Under the pieces are notes generated by a model. That model was given only the letters and a program-made list of their open reading frames with translations, did not search any database and had not been told where the DNA came from. A stretch of DNA of 64,000 bases, taken from positions 186,001 to 250,000 of the forward strand of contig NZ_MSSV01000003.1 in the NCBI RefSeq assembly GCF_002150505.1, given 5' to 3'. Positions 26,339-36,473 of this stretch are shown here, piece by piece. The position numbers and the translations under genes were made by a program. How positions within the stretch are numbered: position 1 is the stretch's first letter; every line of letters starts with the position of its first letter. Origin of the DNA: Algoriphagus ratkowskyi (GTDB lineage Bacteria > Bacteroidota > Bacteroidia > Cytophagales > Cyclobacteriaceae).

Positions 26339-27532
26339 TCATTTCGCTTTTAGTACCTGCATCATTTTCCCAAAACCCTTTTTAATCTCTACTAGCTGAC
26401 GATCTCTCGAAGCTTCATATTCCATTTTAGTAATTGAGACCGCTATCTTGTAATGTTCATAAAGTTCCGAAAACTCCACAGAGTGTTGATTCTCCTTAAC
26501 TCCCCATGTTGCTAAATAAGCTCCAAGTTTTTCCACTTTAAGCCCTACATGCGGCACAGCAAAACTCATTGCAGTGATAGCTCCATGCAGACTAGTTCCC
26601 ACATAGCATTTTGCGTTTGCAAGTAAATACATGATATCCCAGATATTGTCCGCATCGAAATAGGTGTGTGGGCTCGACATCAAATGCCCTAGCTCCTGCA
26701 GAGCCTCATGATCATCATGATCCAATGCTTTCCCTATTGGACAAAGGCAAATATCTATCTTTTCTTTGAGGTAAATCTCGTCCAATCCACGGGCAATGAC
26801 TTGCTCATGACCACGAGTAGTTTTCTTGTTTATTTGCGCAAAAACGTATTTCCCTGCATTCTCATCGACATAGCCAGCTACTTCTTTAGTAACTCTCGCT
26901 CGGAGAAAATCCATAGGATAAAACTCGGACATCAAAATAGCAGAATCAGGAAAGAGATCAGCCTTTACTCCATTTTCTAATAAGTTATCCACAGTCAACT
27001 GATCTCGAACGGCAAAATAATCTGCATTCTGAAGCTTCTCTTTTAGAAAGTCATACTTTTCAAAAATAGCTTCTCCAAGTCCAGAGCCACCTAGGGAATT
27101 TAATGTCACAGATTGCACTCCAGCAAAATCACTTTTATCAAACACAAAAGGTAAGGTCGTTTTTCCCTTCAAAATTTTCTTCGTCCAAGCGTTCAGATTC
27201 AACACCTTATTTACCTTAACATGTCTTTTATTGATTCGCTGAAATAGAGGATTCAATGCTGCATAAAGCGAATTCCAGGTCACGCCCAAGGCTTCCCCTC
27301 CTGCTATAATCACGTTTACAGGGTCTGATGGATCACTGCAGGCTTTATAAAACTTCTTCAAACCTTTTGTAGGCAAACCTCCTACACTTGAGAGATCACT
27401 CTCAATAAGACCAAAATACTCAAAATGAAAATTCTCTCCATAGGTGCTTAGCTGCCTTTCTATTACTAGTGGAAAAAGTAAATCCCCGTAGTTATATCGG
27501 TCAAAGGCACCTATAATTAAGACTTTTGTCAT
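26339..27532 (-). CDS. Polysaccharide pyruvyl transferase family protein
   Basis: A 397-residue member of the PS_pyruv_trans family, which transfers pyruvate from phosphoenolpyruvate onto sugars of surface polymers. The N-terminus IGAFDRYNYGDLLFPL matches the family start, and CYVGTSLHGAITAMSFAVPH near residue 315 is the conserved SxHG-type substrate site. It is divergent from the flippase across 236 bases and therefore probably belongs to the same polysaccharide locus. Confidence 0.83.
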   Translation of the reverse strand: MTKVLIIGAFDRYNYGDLLFPLVIERQLSTYGENFHFEYFGLIESDLSSVGGLPTKGLKKFYKACSDPSDPVNVIIAGGEALGVTWNSLYAALNPLFQRINKRHVKVNKVLNLNAWTKKILKGKTTLPFVFDKSDFAGVQSVTLNSLGGSGLGEAIFEKYDFLKEKLQNADYFAVRDQLTVDNLLENGVKADLFPDSAILMSEFYPMDFLRARVTKEVAGYVDENAGKYVFAQINKKTTRGHEQVIARGLDEIYLKEKIDICLCPIGKALDHDDHEALQELGHLMSSPHTYFDADNIWDIMYLLANAKCYVGTSLHGAITAMSFAVPHVGLKVEKLGAYLATWGVKENQHSVEFSELYEHYKIAVSITKMEYEASRDRQLVEIKKGFGKMMQVLKAK

Positions 27533-27692
27533 GTGTTTAACTAGTATAATAAAGGTTAATCAAAATCAACCCAATAACAATTCATTTGTAACCAATAGGC
27601 CAATACCTTCAGCAAATTCTTTAATGAGGTAGATTTAATACCGAAGAAGTTGCCATAGGATGATCTATGCAAAAAAGATACTTGATTTTTAA

Positions 27693-27724
27693 TTGATGTA
27701 AATTAAGCTCAGGAACTATTTTTG
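27693..27724 (+). promoter_or_regulatory. Candidate promoter of the polysaccharide operon
   Basis: TTG at 27693-27695 and TATTTTTG at 27717-27724, spaced by 21 bases, fit the Bacteroidota -33/-7 consensus. The flippase start codon lies 45 bases downstream. Confidence 0.5.
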
Positions 27725-27768
27725 TCAAGTAGGATGTAAATTGAGTACAAAATCATCCAAAGACTATT

Positions 27769-29316
27769 TTGAGTACAAAACCAGTAGCCGTTCATCGTAT
27801 TTTTTCAGGTTCAGTATGGGGGATTTTAGCCAAAATCCTTGATGCTGCCGCAAAGTTTGTGACCATCCCACTTTTGGTGGGTTATTATGGAAAAGCTGAC
27901 TATGGATTGATCGCGTTGGCATTTTCCCTCAATGCTTACTTGAGATTAATGGACCTTGGAATGAACGTGGGCTCTGTTCGTTTTTTCTCTATGTGGGAAG
28001 CAAAATCTGACTGGCAGAATATTGGAAAAGCATCTCGATCCAGCATAATTTTCTATGGCACGATCGGCGTTATCAATGCGCTGATCTTCATGTTTATGGC
28101 CAACTACGGCCATTTTTTCTTCAATCTCAACCAAAATCAGATCCCCACATATAAGATCATGATGTACATCCTCTCGGCAAGTACAGTTCTCAACTGGCTG
28201 TCGAACGTCATCATACAATTGCTCAGCGCCAAAGATGAACTTGGCTACGTCAATAGAGTAACTGTGGTGAGCAGTGTGTTGAATTTCGTTGTGGCAATTG
28301 CTGCAATTCACTTTAAGTGGTCTTTGCCTCAATACTTCCTTTTCTACACGATCTCAACACTCGTTCCGATTCCGCTAAATATTTTACGCCTACGTGTGTT
28401 CCCGGTTCCTTTAGGAGAATTACTTACTCCAAAATGGGATGGAAAAATATTTAAAGAGATAATCGGCTATAGTTCGGCAATCTTCCTTATGGGTCTTTTC
28501 CAGCTCACGGCAAATGAGCTACGTCCAATTTTGCTAGCGAAGTTCGCTTCAGGAATAGATGTACTGACGGATTACCGTGTGATCCAGACAATTGCGATGC
28601 TGATTATTTCATTTGGAACAATTTTTCTGCAAGTGCTTTTGCCTTCCGCATCCAAGGTTTACCAAGAAGGAAATCATTCTAAAATGGAAAAGATGGTTTT
28701 CATTGCCACTCGATTCATATCAATCTTTTTAAGTTTTATTGTTTTTCTATTGGTGCTGAATTCGGAATCAATTCTCCTGCTCTATATGGGAAAAGATTAC
28801 CTCCACTTGGCCATCTGGCTTAACATATGGCTAATTACTGTTTTGCTTAATATGCACAATACTCCCGTCGCCAGCTTGGTGCTTTCTTCTGGCAAAACAA
28901 GGTTCTTGATATACTCATCGGCCACAGCATGCATTTTGTCAATTCCTATCACAATAATTCTTGCGCCTACTATGAATGTCGGTGCTGCTGTAATTGGTTA
29001 TCTCGCTTACATGTTGATTCAGATCGGCTTCTTCTATGTTTACTATATTCCAAAAGTACTCAACCTTGATAGTAAGAAGATTTTCTTTGGCGCATTTGCT
29101 CCATCAGTATTGGCTTCAATAATAGCTTTTGCAATCGCATATGGAGTAGGTAAATGGCTTGACATGCCTATGGGCTTGTGGAAAATGATTGTGAGTTCGA
29201 TGATATTCACTACGGTTTTTGCCACCTTCCACTTTCTATTTATTATCAAATCGGCGGATATTGAATTTCTCCGAACTAAACTTTTGAAAAGAAAACCATC
29301 CAATGAGCAAGAATAA
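27769..29316 (+). CDS. Wzx-type oligosaccharide flippase
   Basis: A 515-residue polytopic membrane protein (about 12-14 helices) of the MOP/polysaccharide transport family. It would flip lipid-linked repeat units across the inner membrane. The start is TTG: a stop codon lies in frame at 27742 and the next in-frame ATG is far inside the first helices. A 12-base direct repeat (27741-27752 and 27769-27780) covers the start. It is the first gene of a run of eight closely spaced or overlapping plus-strand genes. Confidence 0.85.
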   Translation: MSTKPVAVHRIFSGSVWGILAKILDAAAKFVTIPLLVGYYGKADYGLIALAFSLNAYLRLMDLGMNVGSVRFFSMWEAKSDWQNIGKASRSSIIFYGTIGVINALIFMFMANYGHFFFNLNQNQIPTYKIMMYILSASTVLNWLSNVIIQLLSAKDELGYVNRVTVVSSVLNFVVAIAAIHFKWSLPQYFLFYTISTLVPIPLNILRLRVFPVPLGELLTPKWDGKIFKEIIGYSSAIFLMGLFQLTANELRPILLAKFASGIDVLTDYRVIQTIAMLIISFGTIFLQVLLPSASKVYQEGNHSKMEKMVFIATRFISIFLSFIVFLLVLNSESILLLYMGKDYLHLAIWLNIWLITVLLNMHNTPVASLVLSSGKTRFLIYSSATACILSIPITIILAPTMNVGAAVIGYLAYMLIQIGFFYVYYIPKVLNLDSKKIFFGAFAPSVLASIIAFAIAYGVGKWLDMPMGLWKMIVSSMIFTTVFATFHFLFIIKSADIEFLRTKLLKRKPSNEQE

Positions 29317-30250
29317 ATTTTCTATTTGTATTCCTGCCTACAAAAGCAAATACCTTCAAGAATGCATTGATAGCATCTTGGCGCAGACCAATCCTGACTT
29401 TGAGCTGCTCATCCTGAATGACTGCTCACCAGAACCAATTGAAGAAATTGTGCTGAAAAATCAGGACCCTCGAATTCGATATTTTAAAAATGAAAAAAAT
29501 GTCGGCGCTTACGATTTAGTGGATAACTGGAATAAATGCCTGGAATTATCAGCTGGGGAATATATCGTCATAATGGGTGATGATGACCGATTAGCACCAG
29601 ATTATTTGACAGAGTTCGGTCGATTGATCGATAACTATCCATCCCTGCATGTGTATCATTGCCGAAGTAAAATTATCGATGACGATGGCAAGGATGTGAT
29701 GTTAACTCCTGCGCTTCCGGCTTTCGAGCATGTGTACGATTCTATATGGCATCGCCTACGTCAGTTACGTTCAAATTATATTTCCGACTATGTCTATAAG
29801 ACTTCAGCGCTAAAAGCCCAAGGTGGTTTCTATAAACTTCCACTTGCTTGGGGATCTGATGATATCACAGCTTTTATCGCGTCGGCTAAGTTTGGAATTG
29901 CACATTCCAACAAACCCGTTTTTGAATACCGCAGTAATCGACTTTCAATCACCTCCACAGGAAACGATCTCCACAAAATGATGGCTGACATAAGTTATTC
30001 GGAGTGGCTAGGAGATTTCATGAGAAATAATCCGCCTCATTCTTCAGAAAAAGTGATTTATCAGCATTTACTTAATGAAAAAGATAAATACATGCATGAG
30101 AAGAAGCTGTATACTATGATGCTTTCCTTGCGAAGTAATCCACTTCAAAAAGCCAAAAACTGGATGAAAACTCGAGCGAAATTTGGCCTATCAATCAAAG
30201 ATATCGGAGTGGCGCTGGCTAAGAGCCTGAATTCAAACCTTTCGAAATGA
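29303..30250 (+). CDS. Glycosyltransferase family 2
   Basis: A 315-residue GT-A fold enzyme. SICIPAYKSKYLQECIDSIL at the N-terminus and the acidic MGDDDRLAPDYL (nucleotide-sugar/metal site, around residue 95) are diagnostic. No membrane segments. It overlaps the flippase by 14 bases and the next gene by four, indicating coupled translation. Donor and acceptor sugars cannot be read from sequence. Confidence 0.88.
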   Translation: MSKNKFSICIPAYKSKYLQECIDSILAQTNPDFELLILNDCSPEPIEEIVLKNQDPRIRYFKNEKNVGAYDLVDNWNKCLELSAGEYIVIMGDDDRLAPDYLTEFGRLIDNYPSLHVYHCRSKIIDDDGKDVMLTPALPAFEHVYDSIWHRLRQLRSNYISDYVYKTSALKAQGGFYKLPLAWGSDDITAFIASAKFGIAHSNKPVFEYRSNRLSITSTGNDLHKMMADISYSEWLGDFMRNNPPHSSEKVIYQHLLNEKDKYMHEKKLYTMMLSLRSNPLQKAKNWMKTRAKFGLSIKDIGVALAKSLNSNLSK

Positions 30251-31320
30251 AGATGAGTTCAACCAATAAAATCATCTTTAATCCCCCTGAAAACAAGGAA
30301 AACAAGTATATCGCAATTCTGGTAGACGGACTAGAAGAGCATGGCTATGATGTCAACAGGTTAGATGATTTCCTATCATCAAAAACTCATTTTCAATCAA
30401 TCCGACTGGTTCATTTGAATTGGTTTGAAAATCTGGATGATAGCAGCTCTAAAAGCATGTGGATTAGTTATTTAAGGAAATTGGTAGTATTGATAGCTGT
30501 GAAATTTGGAAAGAAGAAATTGGTCTGGACAATGCACAATAGACTATCTCATGAGAAGAAATCTGGAAAATTGAGTAGAGCGCTTACTAAAAAACTTGTA
30601 TCTGCATCAGATGCAATTGTAATTCATTCAGCTGTTTCCAAAGAAATTTTGCACAGTCAATACCCAAATCTTAAAGCTAAAGTTGTCCACATTCCTCACC
30701 CTGACTTTGTCGATGTATATGGGCCAATGATTGCCGAAAATTCGGAGAAACGCTCTTCCAAATTGAAGCTTTTATTCATTGGAGCGATAAAGCCTTATAA
30801 GAATATTGAACTGCTGATTCAACTTGCCAGCCGATTTCCTAACGCGATTCACTTAACCATTGCTGGTAATCCAACTTCTGAAACATACCGGAACGAGCTA
30901 GTAAAGCAGGCAGAAGGAATGAGCAACATAGCCTTGGAACTGAAGTTTATCCCAGACGAGGAATTGCCAAACTATATTCATCAATCAGACCTGCTCATTC
31001 TACCCTATTCTCTTGAAAGCAGCCTTAATTCAGGAACTGTCATTTTGGGGTTCTCCTACGGCAGAACAGTTATTTGCCCAAGAATTGGCACTATTGATGA
31101 TTTAGATGGCGGCGAAGACGTATTCGACTATACTTATGTAACTGAGGCGGAGCATATGGATGCACTGGAAAAGCAGATTACAAAAGCCATTTCAATTTAT
31201 CAAAAAGACCCAAATGCATTAATCGAAAGCGGTCATAATATGAGGGATTTGGTACTAAGGAAAAATAACAAAGAACTCGTGATCAACAAACTGATCGAAT
31301 TATATCAAGGTATTCTTTAG
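30247..31320 (+). CDS. Glycosyltransferase, GT4-like
   Basis: A 357-residue GT-B fold protein. The C-terminal half holds LLFIGAIKPYKNIELLIQL, HLTIAGNP and LLILPYSLESSLNSGTVILG, the nucleotide-sugar binding part of GT4 enzymes. The N-terminal acceptor domain is divergent. It starts in an ATGA overlap with the previous gene, and a second ATG at 30253 is an alternative start. Part of the polysaccharide operon. Confidence 0.82.
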   Translation: MKMSSTNKIIFNPPENKENKYIAILVDGLEEHGYDVNRLDDFLSSKTHFQSIRLVHLNWFENLDDSSSKSMWISYLRKLVVLIAVKFGKKKLVWTMHNRLSHEKKSGKLSRALTKKLVSASDAIVIHSAVSKEILHSQYPNLKAKVVHIPHPDFVDVYGPMIAENSEKRSSKLKLLFIGAIKPYKNIELLIQLASRFPNAIHLTIAGNPTSETYRNELVKQAEGMSNIALELKFIPDEELPNYIHQSDLLILPYSLESSLNSGTVILGFSYGRTVICPRIGTIDDLDGGEDVFDYTYVTEAEHMDALEKQITKAISIYQKDPNALIESGHNMRDLVLRKNNKELVINKLIELYQGIL

Positions 31321-31351
31321 TAAATCATCTTTTTTAAACTAAATCTGAAAC

Positions 31352-32563
31352 ATGAAAATTCTATACATCAATTCTCTCTACAGCCCCTTGATCGAAGGTG
31401 GTGCGGAGATTTCCCTAAAGCTGATCGTGGAAGGAATGAAATCTCTGGGTCATGAGGTCGTGGTCCTGAGTTTGATGTCCGAGGATGGGTTGAAAAATGA
31501 ATATGTAGATGGCGTGAAAGTTTACCGCGCGGGATTGCGAAATTCTTATTGGCCGTATTCTAAAGCCAAGAAAAATAAGCTCTCACGACTTTCATGGCAT
31601 TATCAAGATCAATCAAATGAACAAATGGCTGAGGTAGTTAAACAAATTTTAGCCAAAGAAAAACCCGATGTAGTTTCCTGCCACAATCTTGCAGGCTGGT
31701 CAGCATCTGTATGGAAACCAATTCATCAAGCTGGAATACCTATTGTGCAGGTTTTGCATGATCTCTATTTGCTCTGCCCAAACAGCAACATGTTTAAAAA
31801 TGAGCAAACCTGCGAAAGGCAATGTTTCAGTTGTAAACTTTTGCGAAGCAACCATCCAGATAAGTCCAAACTAGTAACTGCAGTGGTTGGAATCAGTAAC
31901 AGTATTCTGGAACGGTTTACCTCTTTTGGCTACTTTGAAAATGCTTCCAAAAACATTATTTACAATACGCGATCGATTTCAAATCCTCCACCTAAGCCTA
32001 CCAGAAAAAATAATCAACCTATTCGATTTGGCTATCTAGGCACACTATCGAGTGTGAAAGGGTTAGAGTGGCTGATTGAAGAGTTTCTAAAACTGGATTT
32101 CGATGCAAGTCTCAGCATCGCCGGAAAGGGGGAAAAGATGTACGAAGACAAGTTGAAAGAACTGGCCAAAAGCTCTACTATTGATTTTGTGGGTTATGTG
32201 AATTCTACTGAATTTCTTGCAGATATCGATGTACTAATCGTCCCTTCTCTATGGGAAGAACCTCTGGGAATGGTGGCTATCGAAGCTTTGGCTAATCATG
32301 TCCCGGTGATAGCCAATAAAAGAGGCGGATTACAAGAAACTGTTCAAGACGGAATCAATGGTTTATACTGTTACGACGCTGAGCCAGATTCATTGAGTTT
32401 AGCCATGCAGCAACTGTATAAAAATGCTGAGCTTTATAACCAATTCAGCCAAGATGCACGAGAGTCCGTGGCTTCGATTTTGGATGCTGATCGGATGTTG
32501 GGAGAATATGAAGCAGTTTTGAAACAGGCTCTAAATAAGCCCAGTATTAAGGTTTCATCATGA
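31352..32563 (+). CDS. Glycosyltransferase family 4
   Basis: A 403-residue GT-B enzyme. The N-terminus has NSLYSPLIEGGAEISLKLI, the Gly-rich acceptor-domain loop. The C-terminal donor domain has RFGYLGTLSSVKGLEWLIE, LSIAGKGE and PSLWEEPLGMVAIEALA with the conserved EPxxxxxxE motif. Several Cys residues around 150-163 (CPNSNMFKNEQTCERQCFSC) form a motif seen in a GT4 subgroup and may bind metal. It overlaps the Wzy-like gene by four bases. Confidence 0.88.
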   Translation: MKILYINSLYSPLIEGGAEISLKLIVEGMKSLGHEVVVLSLMSEDGLKNEYVDGVKVYRAGLRNSYWPYSKAKKNKLSRLSWHYQDQSNEQMAEVVKQILAKEKPDVVSCHNLAGWSASVWKPIHQAGIPIVQVLHDLYLLCPNSNMFKNEQTCERQCFSCKLLRSNHPDKSKLVTAVVGISNSILERFTSFGYFENASKNIIYNTRSISNPPPKPTRKNNQPIRFGYLGTLSSVKGLEWLIEEFLKLDFDASLSIAGKGEKMYEDKLKELAKSSTIDFVGYVNSTEFLADIDVLIVPSLWEEPLGMVAIEALANHVPVIANKRGGLQETVQDGINGLYCYDAEPDSLSLAMQQLYKNAELYNQFSQDARESVASILDADRMLGEYEAVLKQALNKPSIKVSS

Positions 32564-33777
32564 GTCAGCCTGAATTCGTACATACCAACCAAGCTTCAAT
32601 ACTTGGAGGAATAAAATGGAAAACCATTTCATTAACAGAATCACTGTTCCTGATTTCGTTGATTTCTATGTTTCTCCCAGTGAAGGTTTATCCAGTGATT
32701 TTCATTGTCGCTTCATTCTTTTTCTATAGAGATACACCTCGCCTTACTTTCCCAAAATGGTCAATAGCACTAGCTATTTTTAGTACCTATACGGTCCTCA
32801 GTTATTTATTCAATTACCCTGGAGAACCCTCTGCTTTGACGAATATCGTCAAGCTTATGATCAATTTCAGTTTTCTGTTTTTTGCTGTGAATTGGCTCGG
32901 CTCACGGAATAACGAAGCGCTGATCTCCAAGCTAGATGCCCTGTTGTTCATTGTTCTTGTATTATCGCTCATCCAATTGCTAATCTATCATCAAGCCTAC
33001 GACTTCAAACTGATTATGGGAAGCGATTCCTCCGGTCGAGCAAGTTCACTTTACCGTGACACCCTTTATTACTGGGGATTAGATGACAAGAACATGTTTG
33101 GCGCTAGGATCGCTCTAATCGGCTTTTCATTTATTTGCATACCCGTAGTATTGAAAAGTAGGTTGTCAATAGGAAGAATTGTCTTTGTGTTTTTGATAGC
33201 ATTTCTGAGTCTTTCCCGAACGCCTATCGTCGCATTACTCCTAGGGATCTTTGTGCTACTGTGGTTTTCATTAGAAAAAAAGTGGAAGATCACGATGCTA
33301 GTTTTGATTGCTGTTGCATTACCATTTATACTCCAAAAAGTGATACGCGTGGATTCCCTAACTTCTTCAAATGACGGTATGGGAATTCGATTAGTGTATT
33401 GGACAGCATTCTTCCAGCATTTTGGGACTATTTCCCCCCTCGGCAATGGCTTCCTGAGTACCCATGAATTCCTGGCAAATTATGCTGAGTTCTATAGAGG
33501 AGAACCTCATATACATAATACCTTTCTATCCACCTACTTAGAAATGGGTGTGGTGGGATTCTTTTCATTTCTGGCATTTTTAGTTTTGTTTATCAAAGAA
33601 TGCTGGCGCAGAACATCCAACGTGAAACTTTGGACTGCATTATTCCTACCCATCATTTCTATCATGATGATCCTTTATTCTGGTTATGACAATGATATTG
33701 TAATGTATTTGTGTCTGATTTTTCTTATCGGATCGCTGCACGACACTAAGTTAAAAAGCGTAAAAATCTCTGCATGA
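32560..33777 (+). CDS. O-antigen polymerase/ligase-like membrane protein (Wzy candidate)
   Basis: A 405-residue protein with about 11 hydrophobic segments and a large loop around residues 255-330. LSRTPIVALLLG and GNGFLSTHEFLANYAEFYRGEPHIHNTFL, with the conserved HN in the periplasmic loop, resemble the Wzy/WaaL family. In a flippase-containing locus a polymerase is the likelier role. It overlaps both neighbours by four bases. Confidence 0.8.
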   Translation: MSQPEFVHTNQASILGGIKWKTISLTESLFLISLISMFLPVKVYPVIFIVASFFFYRDTPRLTFPKWSIALAIFSTYTVLSYLFNYPGEPSALTNIVKLMINFSFLFFAVNWLGSRNNEALISKLDALLFIVLVLSLIQLLIYHQAYDFKLIMGSDSSGRASSLYRDTLYYWGLDDKNMFGARIALIGFSFICIPVVLKSRLSIGRIVFVFLIAFLSLSRTPIVALLLGIFVLLWFSLEKKWKITMLVLIAVALPFILQKVIRVDSLTSSNDGMGIRLVYWTAFFQHFGTISPLGNGFLSTHEFLANYAEFYRGEPHIHNTFLSTYLEMGVVGFFSFLAFLVLFIKECWRRTSNVKLWTALFLPIISIMMILYSGYDNDIVMYLCLIFLIGSLHDTKLKSVKISA

Positions 33778-34766
33778 AAATCAAAAATAACATATTGATC
33801 GATAGTCGCTGGGAGGGAAATACAGGGATAGGTAGATTGTATCAAGAAGTGATGAAATATGCTCCTTCAGAAGTTTCATGTACCTATGTCGAAAGCAAAA
33901 TGGGTCTTGGCAATTTATTGTCTCCATTAATGCTTGGTGAGGAAATTAAAAAGTCAAATGCGGATGTTTTCTACAGTCCGTCCTTTATGCCTCCTGCCTT
34001 CTCGAAGGTCCCATTCATATTCACTGTTCATGATTTGATGCACTTATTTTATTATTCAAAATTGCATAAGATTTATTATGAGCAGGTGATAGCTCGGCTA
34101 GCGTTAAAAGCAAAGAAAATCATCACAGTATCCCATTTTAGCAAAAGCCAACTAGTGGACATTTTGGGATTACCCAAAGAACTTATTAAGGTGATTTATA
34201 ATGGGGTGGACAGTCATTTCTTAGAAAATGAGGAGGAATATGTTAGTGTCCGGCCATACTTTTTGTATGTAGGAAATAGAAGGAAAAACAAGAATTTGCC
34301 GGCTATGCTTACTGCTTTTGCACAAGCTAGGATCCCACATGATTTCATGTTCTATCTCTCTGGTGATGCTGATGCAGAATTAGAAGCGCTTATTGATAGT
34401 CTTGGCATTCAGAAAAGGGTTCGGTATTTGGGCTTCATTGAAGAAGATGATTTACCCAAACTATATAAAGGCGCTCACGCTACGCTCTTTGCTTCGCTCA
34501 TGGAAGGGTTCGGCTTGCCAATCATAGAATCCATGGCTTCGGGCACTCCAGTTTTAACATCAAATACCACTTCCCTTCCCGAAATTGCTGGCGGTGCCGC
34601 ACTTTGTGTGGATCCAACGAATATTTCCGCTATCCAATCTGGCATAGAAAAACTTGTAAGTGATGAGAATTTCTACGTAGAATGTATCGTAAAAGGACTG
34701 GACAGAGCTCAGGAATTTAGTTGGAAAAAGACGGCGGAAGAAACCTGGGAAACCATTCTTAGCTAA
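33774..34766 (+). CDS. Glycosyltransferase family 4 (mannosyltransferase-like)
   Basis: A 330-residue GT-B enzyme, shorter than the other GT4 in this locus. The motifs YVGNRRKNKNLPAMLTAF and FASLMEGFGLPIIESMASG (EGFGLPxxE donor site) are clear, and VSHFSKSQLVDILG precedes them. It starts in an ATGA overlap with the Wzy-like gene. The sugar is unknown. Confidence 0.88.
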   Translation: MKIKNNILIDSRWEGNTGIGRLYQEVMKYAPSEVSCTYVESKMGLGNLLSPLMLGEEIKKSNADVFYSPSFMPPAFSKVPFIFTVHDLMHLFYYSKLHKIYYEQVIARLALKAKKIITVSHFSKSQLVDILGLPKELIKVIYNGVDSHFLENEEEYVSVRPYFLYVGNRRKNKNLPAMLTAFAQARIPHDFMFYLSGDADAELEALIDSLGIQKRVRYLGFIEEDDLPKLYKGAHATLFASLMEGFGLPIIESMASGTPVLTSNTTSLPEIAGGAALCVDPTNISAIQSGIEKLVSDENFYVECIVKGLDRAQEFSWKKTAEETWETILS

Positions 34767-34775
34767 AGAACAACC

Positions 34776-36473
34776 ATGAGATATCATAATAACTTATTTC
34801 TTTTTTTACTTTTTGCATTGCCTCTAGCTGGTGTAGGTCAATCCGATTCATCGAATGGAGGAAGATTACTGAATATCACTGAATACGGTGTTGCTGTTGA
34901 ATCTAAGAGTGACCAGACAGTAGCAATTCAACAAGTGATCGATCAAGCTACTGAAGGTGATACTGTATTTTTTCCTGAGGGAAAATATCTTGTTCGCACT
35001 ATTCAACTTAGATCTGGCGTAAATATTCTTTCCGAAGGCCTTATCAAGCACCATGAGGATGCCAAAATTGGAGAATACTCTATAGAAAAACAGAATTCTC
35101 CAAACCCGTTGATTTTAGGACAGCAGGTAAAAAACGTAAGTATTTCACTGAAAGGAGAGTCAAAGAACGATGGTATTTATCTTTTGAAAAGCCATCAAAT
35201 TAGAATTTATAATACCGAGTTAATTGGCGATTCCACGAAGTTCCGGGCTTATCCAGGAATCGTAACTTTTGAGTCTAGTGAAATTGAAATAGTGAATTCT
35301 AAAATCCACCACTTTGGTAAGCCAAGATCAGAAACTCATAGCTACCAACCTGGGACTGGGATTCGAATCCTTTCTAGTAATACAATTTCAATACATAATT
35401 CGGAAATCTACAATAATGGAGAAAACGGTATTTTCATTTACGGTAGCCGAAAAGTAGAAGTCCTCAATAATGTGATCCACCACAATGGCATGTCAGGGAT
35501 TCAGGTTGCTTTTGGTGATAAGGGAAAAGAAAGAGATTATAATTTTTTATCCAATATCCTCGATTCCAATGCCGCTGATGCTATCGACATCAACAATCGA
35601 TCTCCCCAATCAGCAATGGATATAGAATGCGTCATTGCCAATAATATAACCTGCGACAATGGCTTTGTAAATGGGTTATCAACTCCAGACGGCTCTGGTA
35701 TAGGGACTTTGATCAATATTTCCAATGTGCTCCTTTTTAATAATGAAGCCTATAGAAATAACAGACCTGCAATCTATATGGAAAGTTGTGGGCTGATCTT
35801 GGCAAAAGGAAATTGGGCAGATAATCAGGTGGAAATCACGCTTGGTCTAGAGGAATTGCTTTTAGAGAAAAATAGATTCAGCAGCATTAATCTCATTGCA
35901 AATACAAAAGCAAAGAAAATTCATCTGCGAGCTAATGAATTAGGGTCTCTTTCTTTACCGAATGGGATTCAGGTAGATAAATTCCAGATTGAAGACAACA
36001 GTTTTTCAAATGTGGCTTTCAACTTCAATATGAAAGGAGATATGCATTTGTCGGGAAATAAGATCAAGAACAGCTCTTCAAACCCTGTGATCTTGATAGT
36101 GAAAGCTGATGATGCACTGATCGAAAATAACGAGATACTAAGCCAACATTCGTCTGCAATTGTTCTTAGAAAATCTGCTAAAAACGTCAGAATCATCGGA
36201 AATCAAATCACCTCTTTTAACACGGCTATCTTTGATGATAGTTCTTCTAATTTACTTGTAAAAGACAATTTACTTACTTCAATCCTAGGAGGCGAAGAAA
36301 ATCAAACTTTCCGAAGTCACTACCCTGACCAGCTCACACTGGAAGGAAATGAGCATGTAGGAATTAAGAATTCTACATCGGTGTTATTTGTTGGCAAAGG
36401 AAAAGCACGTGTGAGAAATGAGAAATTAACGGCCGGAACGGCTAATTATGGGGAGGTAGAAGTAGATGAATGA
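34776..36473 (+). CDS. Secreted right-handed parallel beta-helix protein
   Basis: A 565-residue protein with a signal peptide (cleavage near LAGVGQ). The first block (LNITEYGVAVESKSDQTVAI, then DTVFFPEGKYLV) is the start typical of pectate-lyase-like beta-helix proteins, followed by many PbH1-type coils such as IHNSEIYNNGENGIFIYGS. In a polysaccharide locus it could be a lyase, an epimerase of the AlgG kind, or a polymer-binding protein, and no catalytic triad is certain. It starts nine bases after the GT4 gene and overlaps the next gene by eight. Confidence 0.8.
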   Translation: MRYHNNLFLFLLFALPLAGVGQSDSSNGGRLLNITEYGVAVESKSDQTVAIQQVIDQATEGDTVFFPEGKYLVRTIQLRSGVNILSEGLIKHHEDAKIGEYSIEKQNSPNPLILGQQVKNVSISLKGESKNDGIYLLKSHQIRIYNTELIGDSTKFRAYPGIVTFESSEIEIVNSKIHHFGKPRSETHSYQPGTGIRILSSNTISIHNSEIYNNGENGIFIYGSRKVEVLNNVIHHNGMSGIQVAFGDKGKERDYNFLSNILDSNAADAIDINNRSPQSAMDIECVIANNITCDNGFVNGLSTPDGSGIGTLINISNVLLFNNEAYRNNRPAIYMESCGLILAKGNWADNQVEITLGLEELLLEKNRFSSINLIANTKAKKIHLRANELGSLSLPNGIQVDKFQIEDNSFSNVAFNFNMKGDMHLSGNKIKNSSSNPVILIVKADDALIENNEILSQHSSAIVLRKSAKNVRIIGNQITSFNTAIFDDSSSNLLVKDNLLTSILGGEENQTFRSHYPDQLTLEGNEHVGIKNSTSVLFVGKGKARVRNEKLTAGTANYGEVEVDE

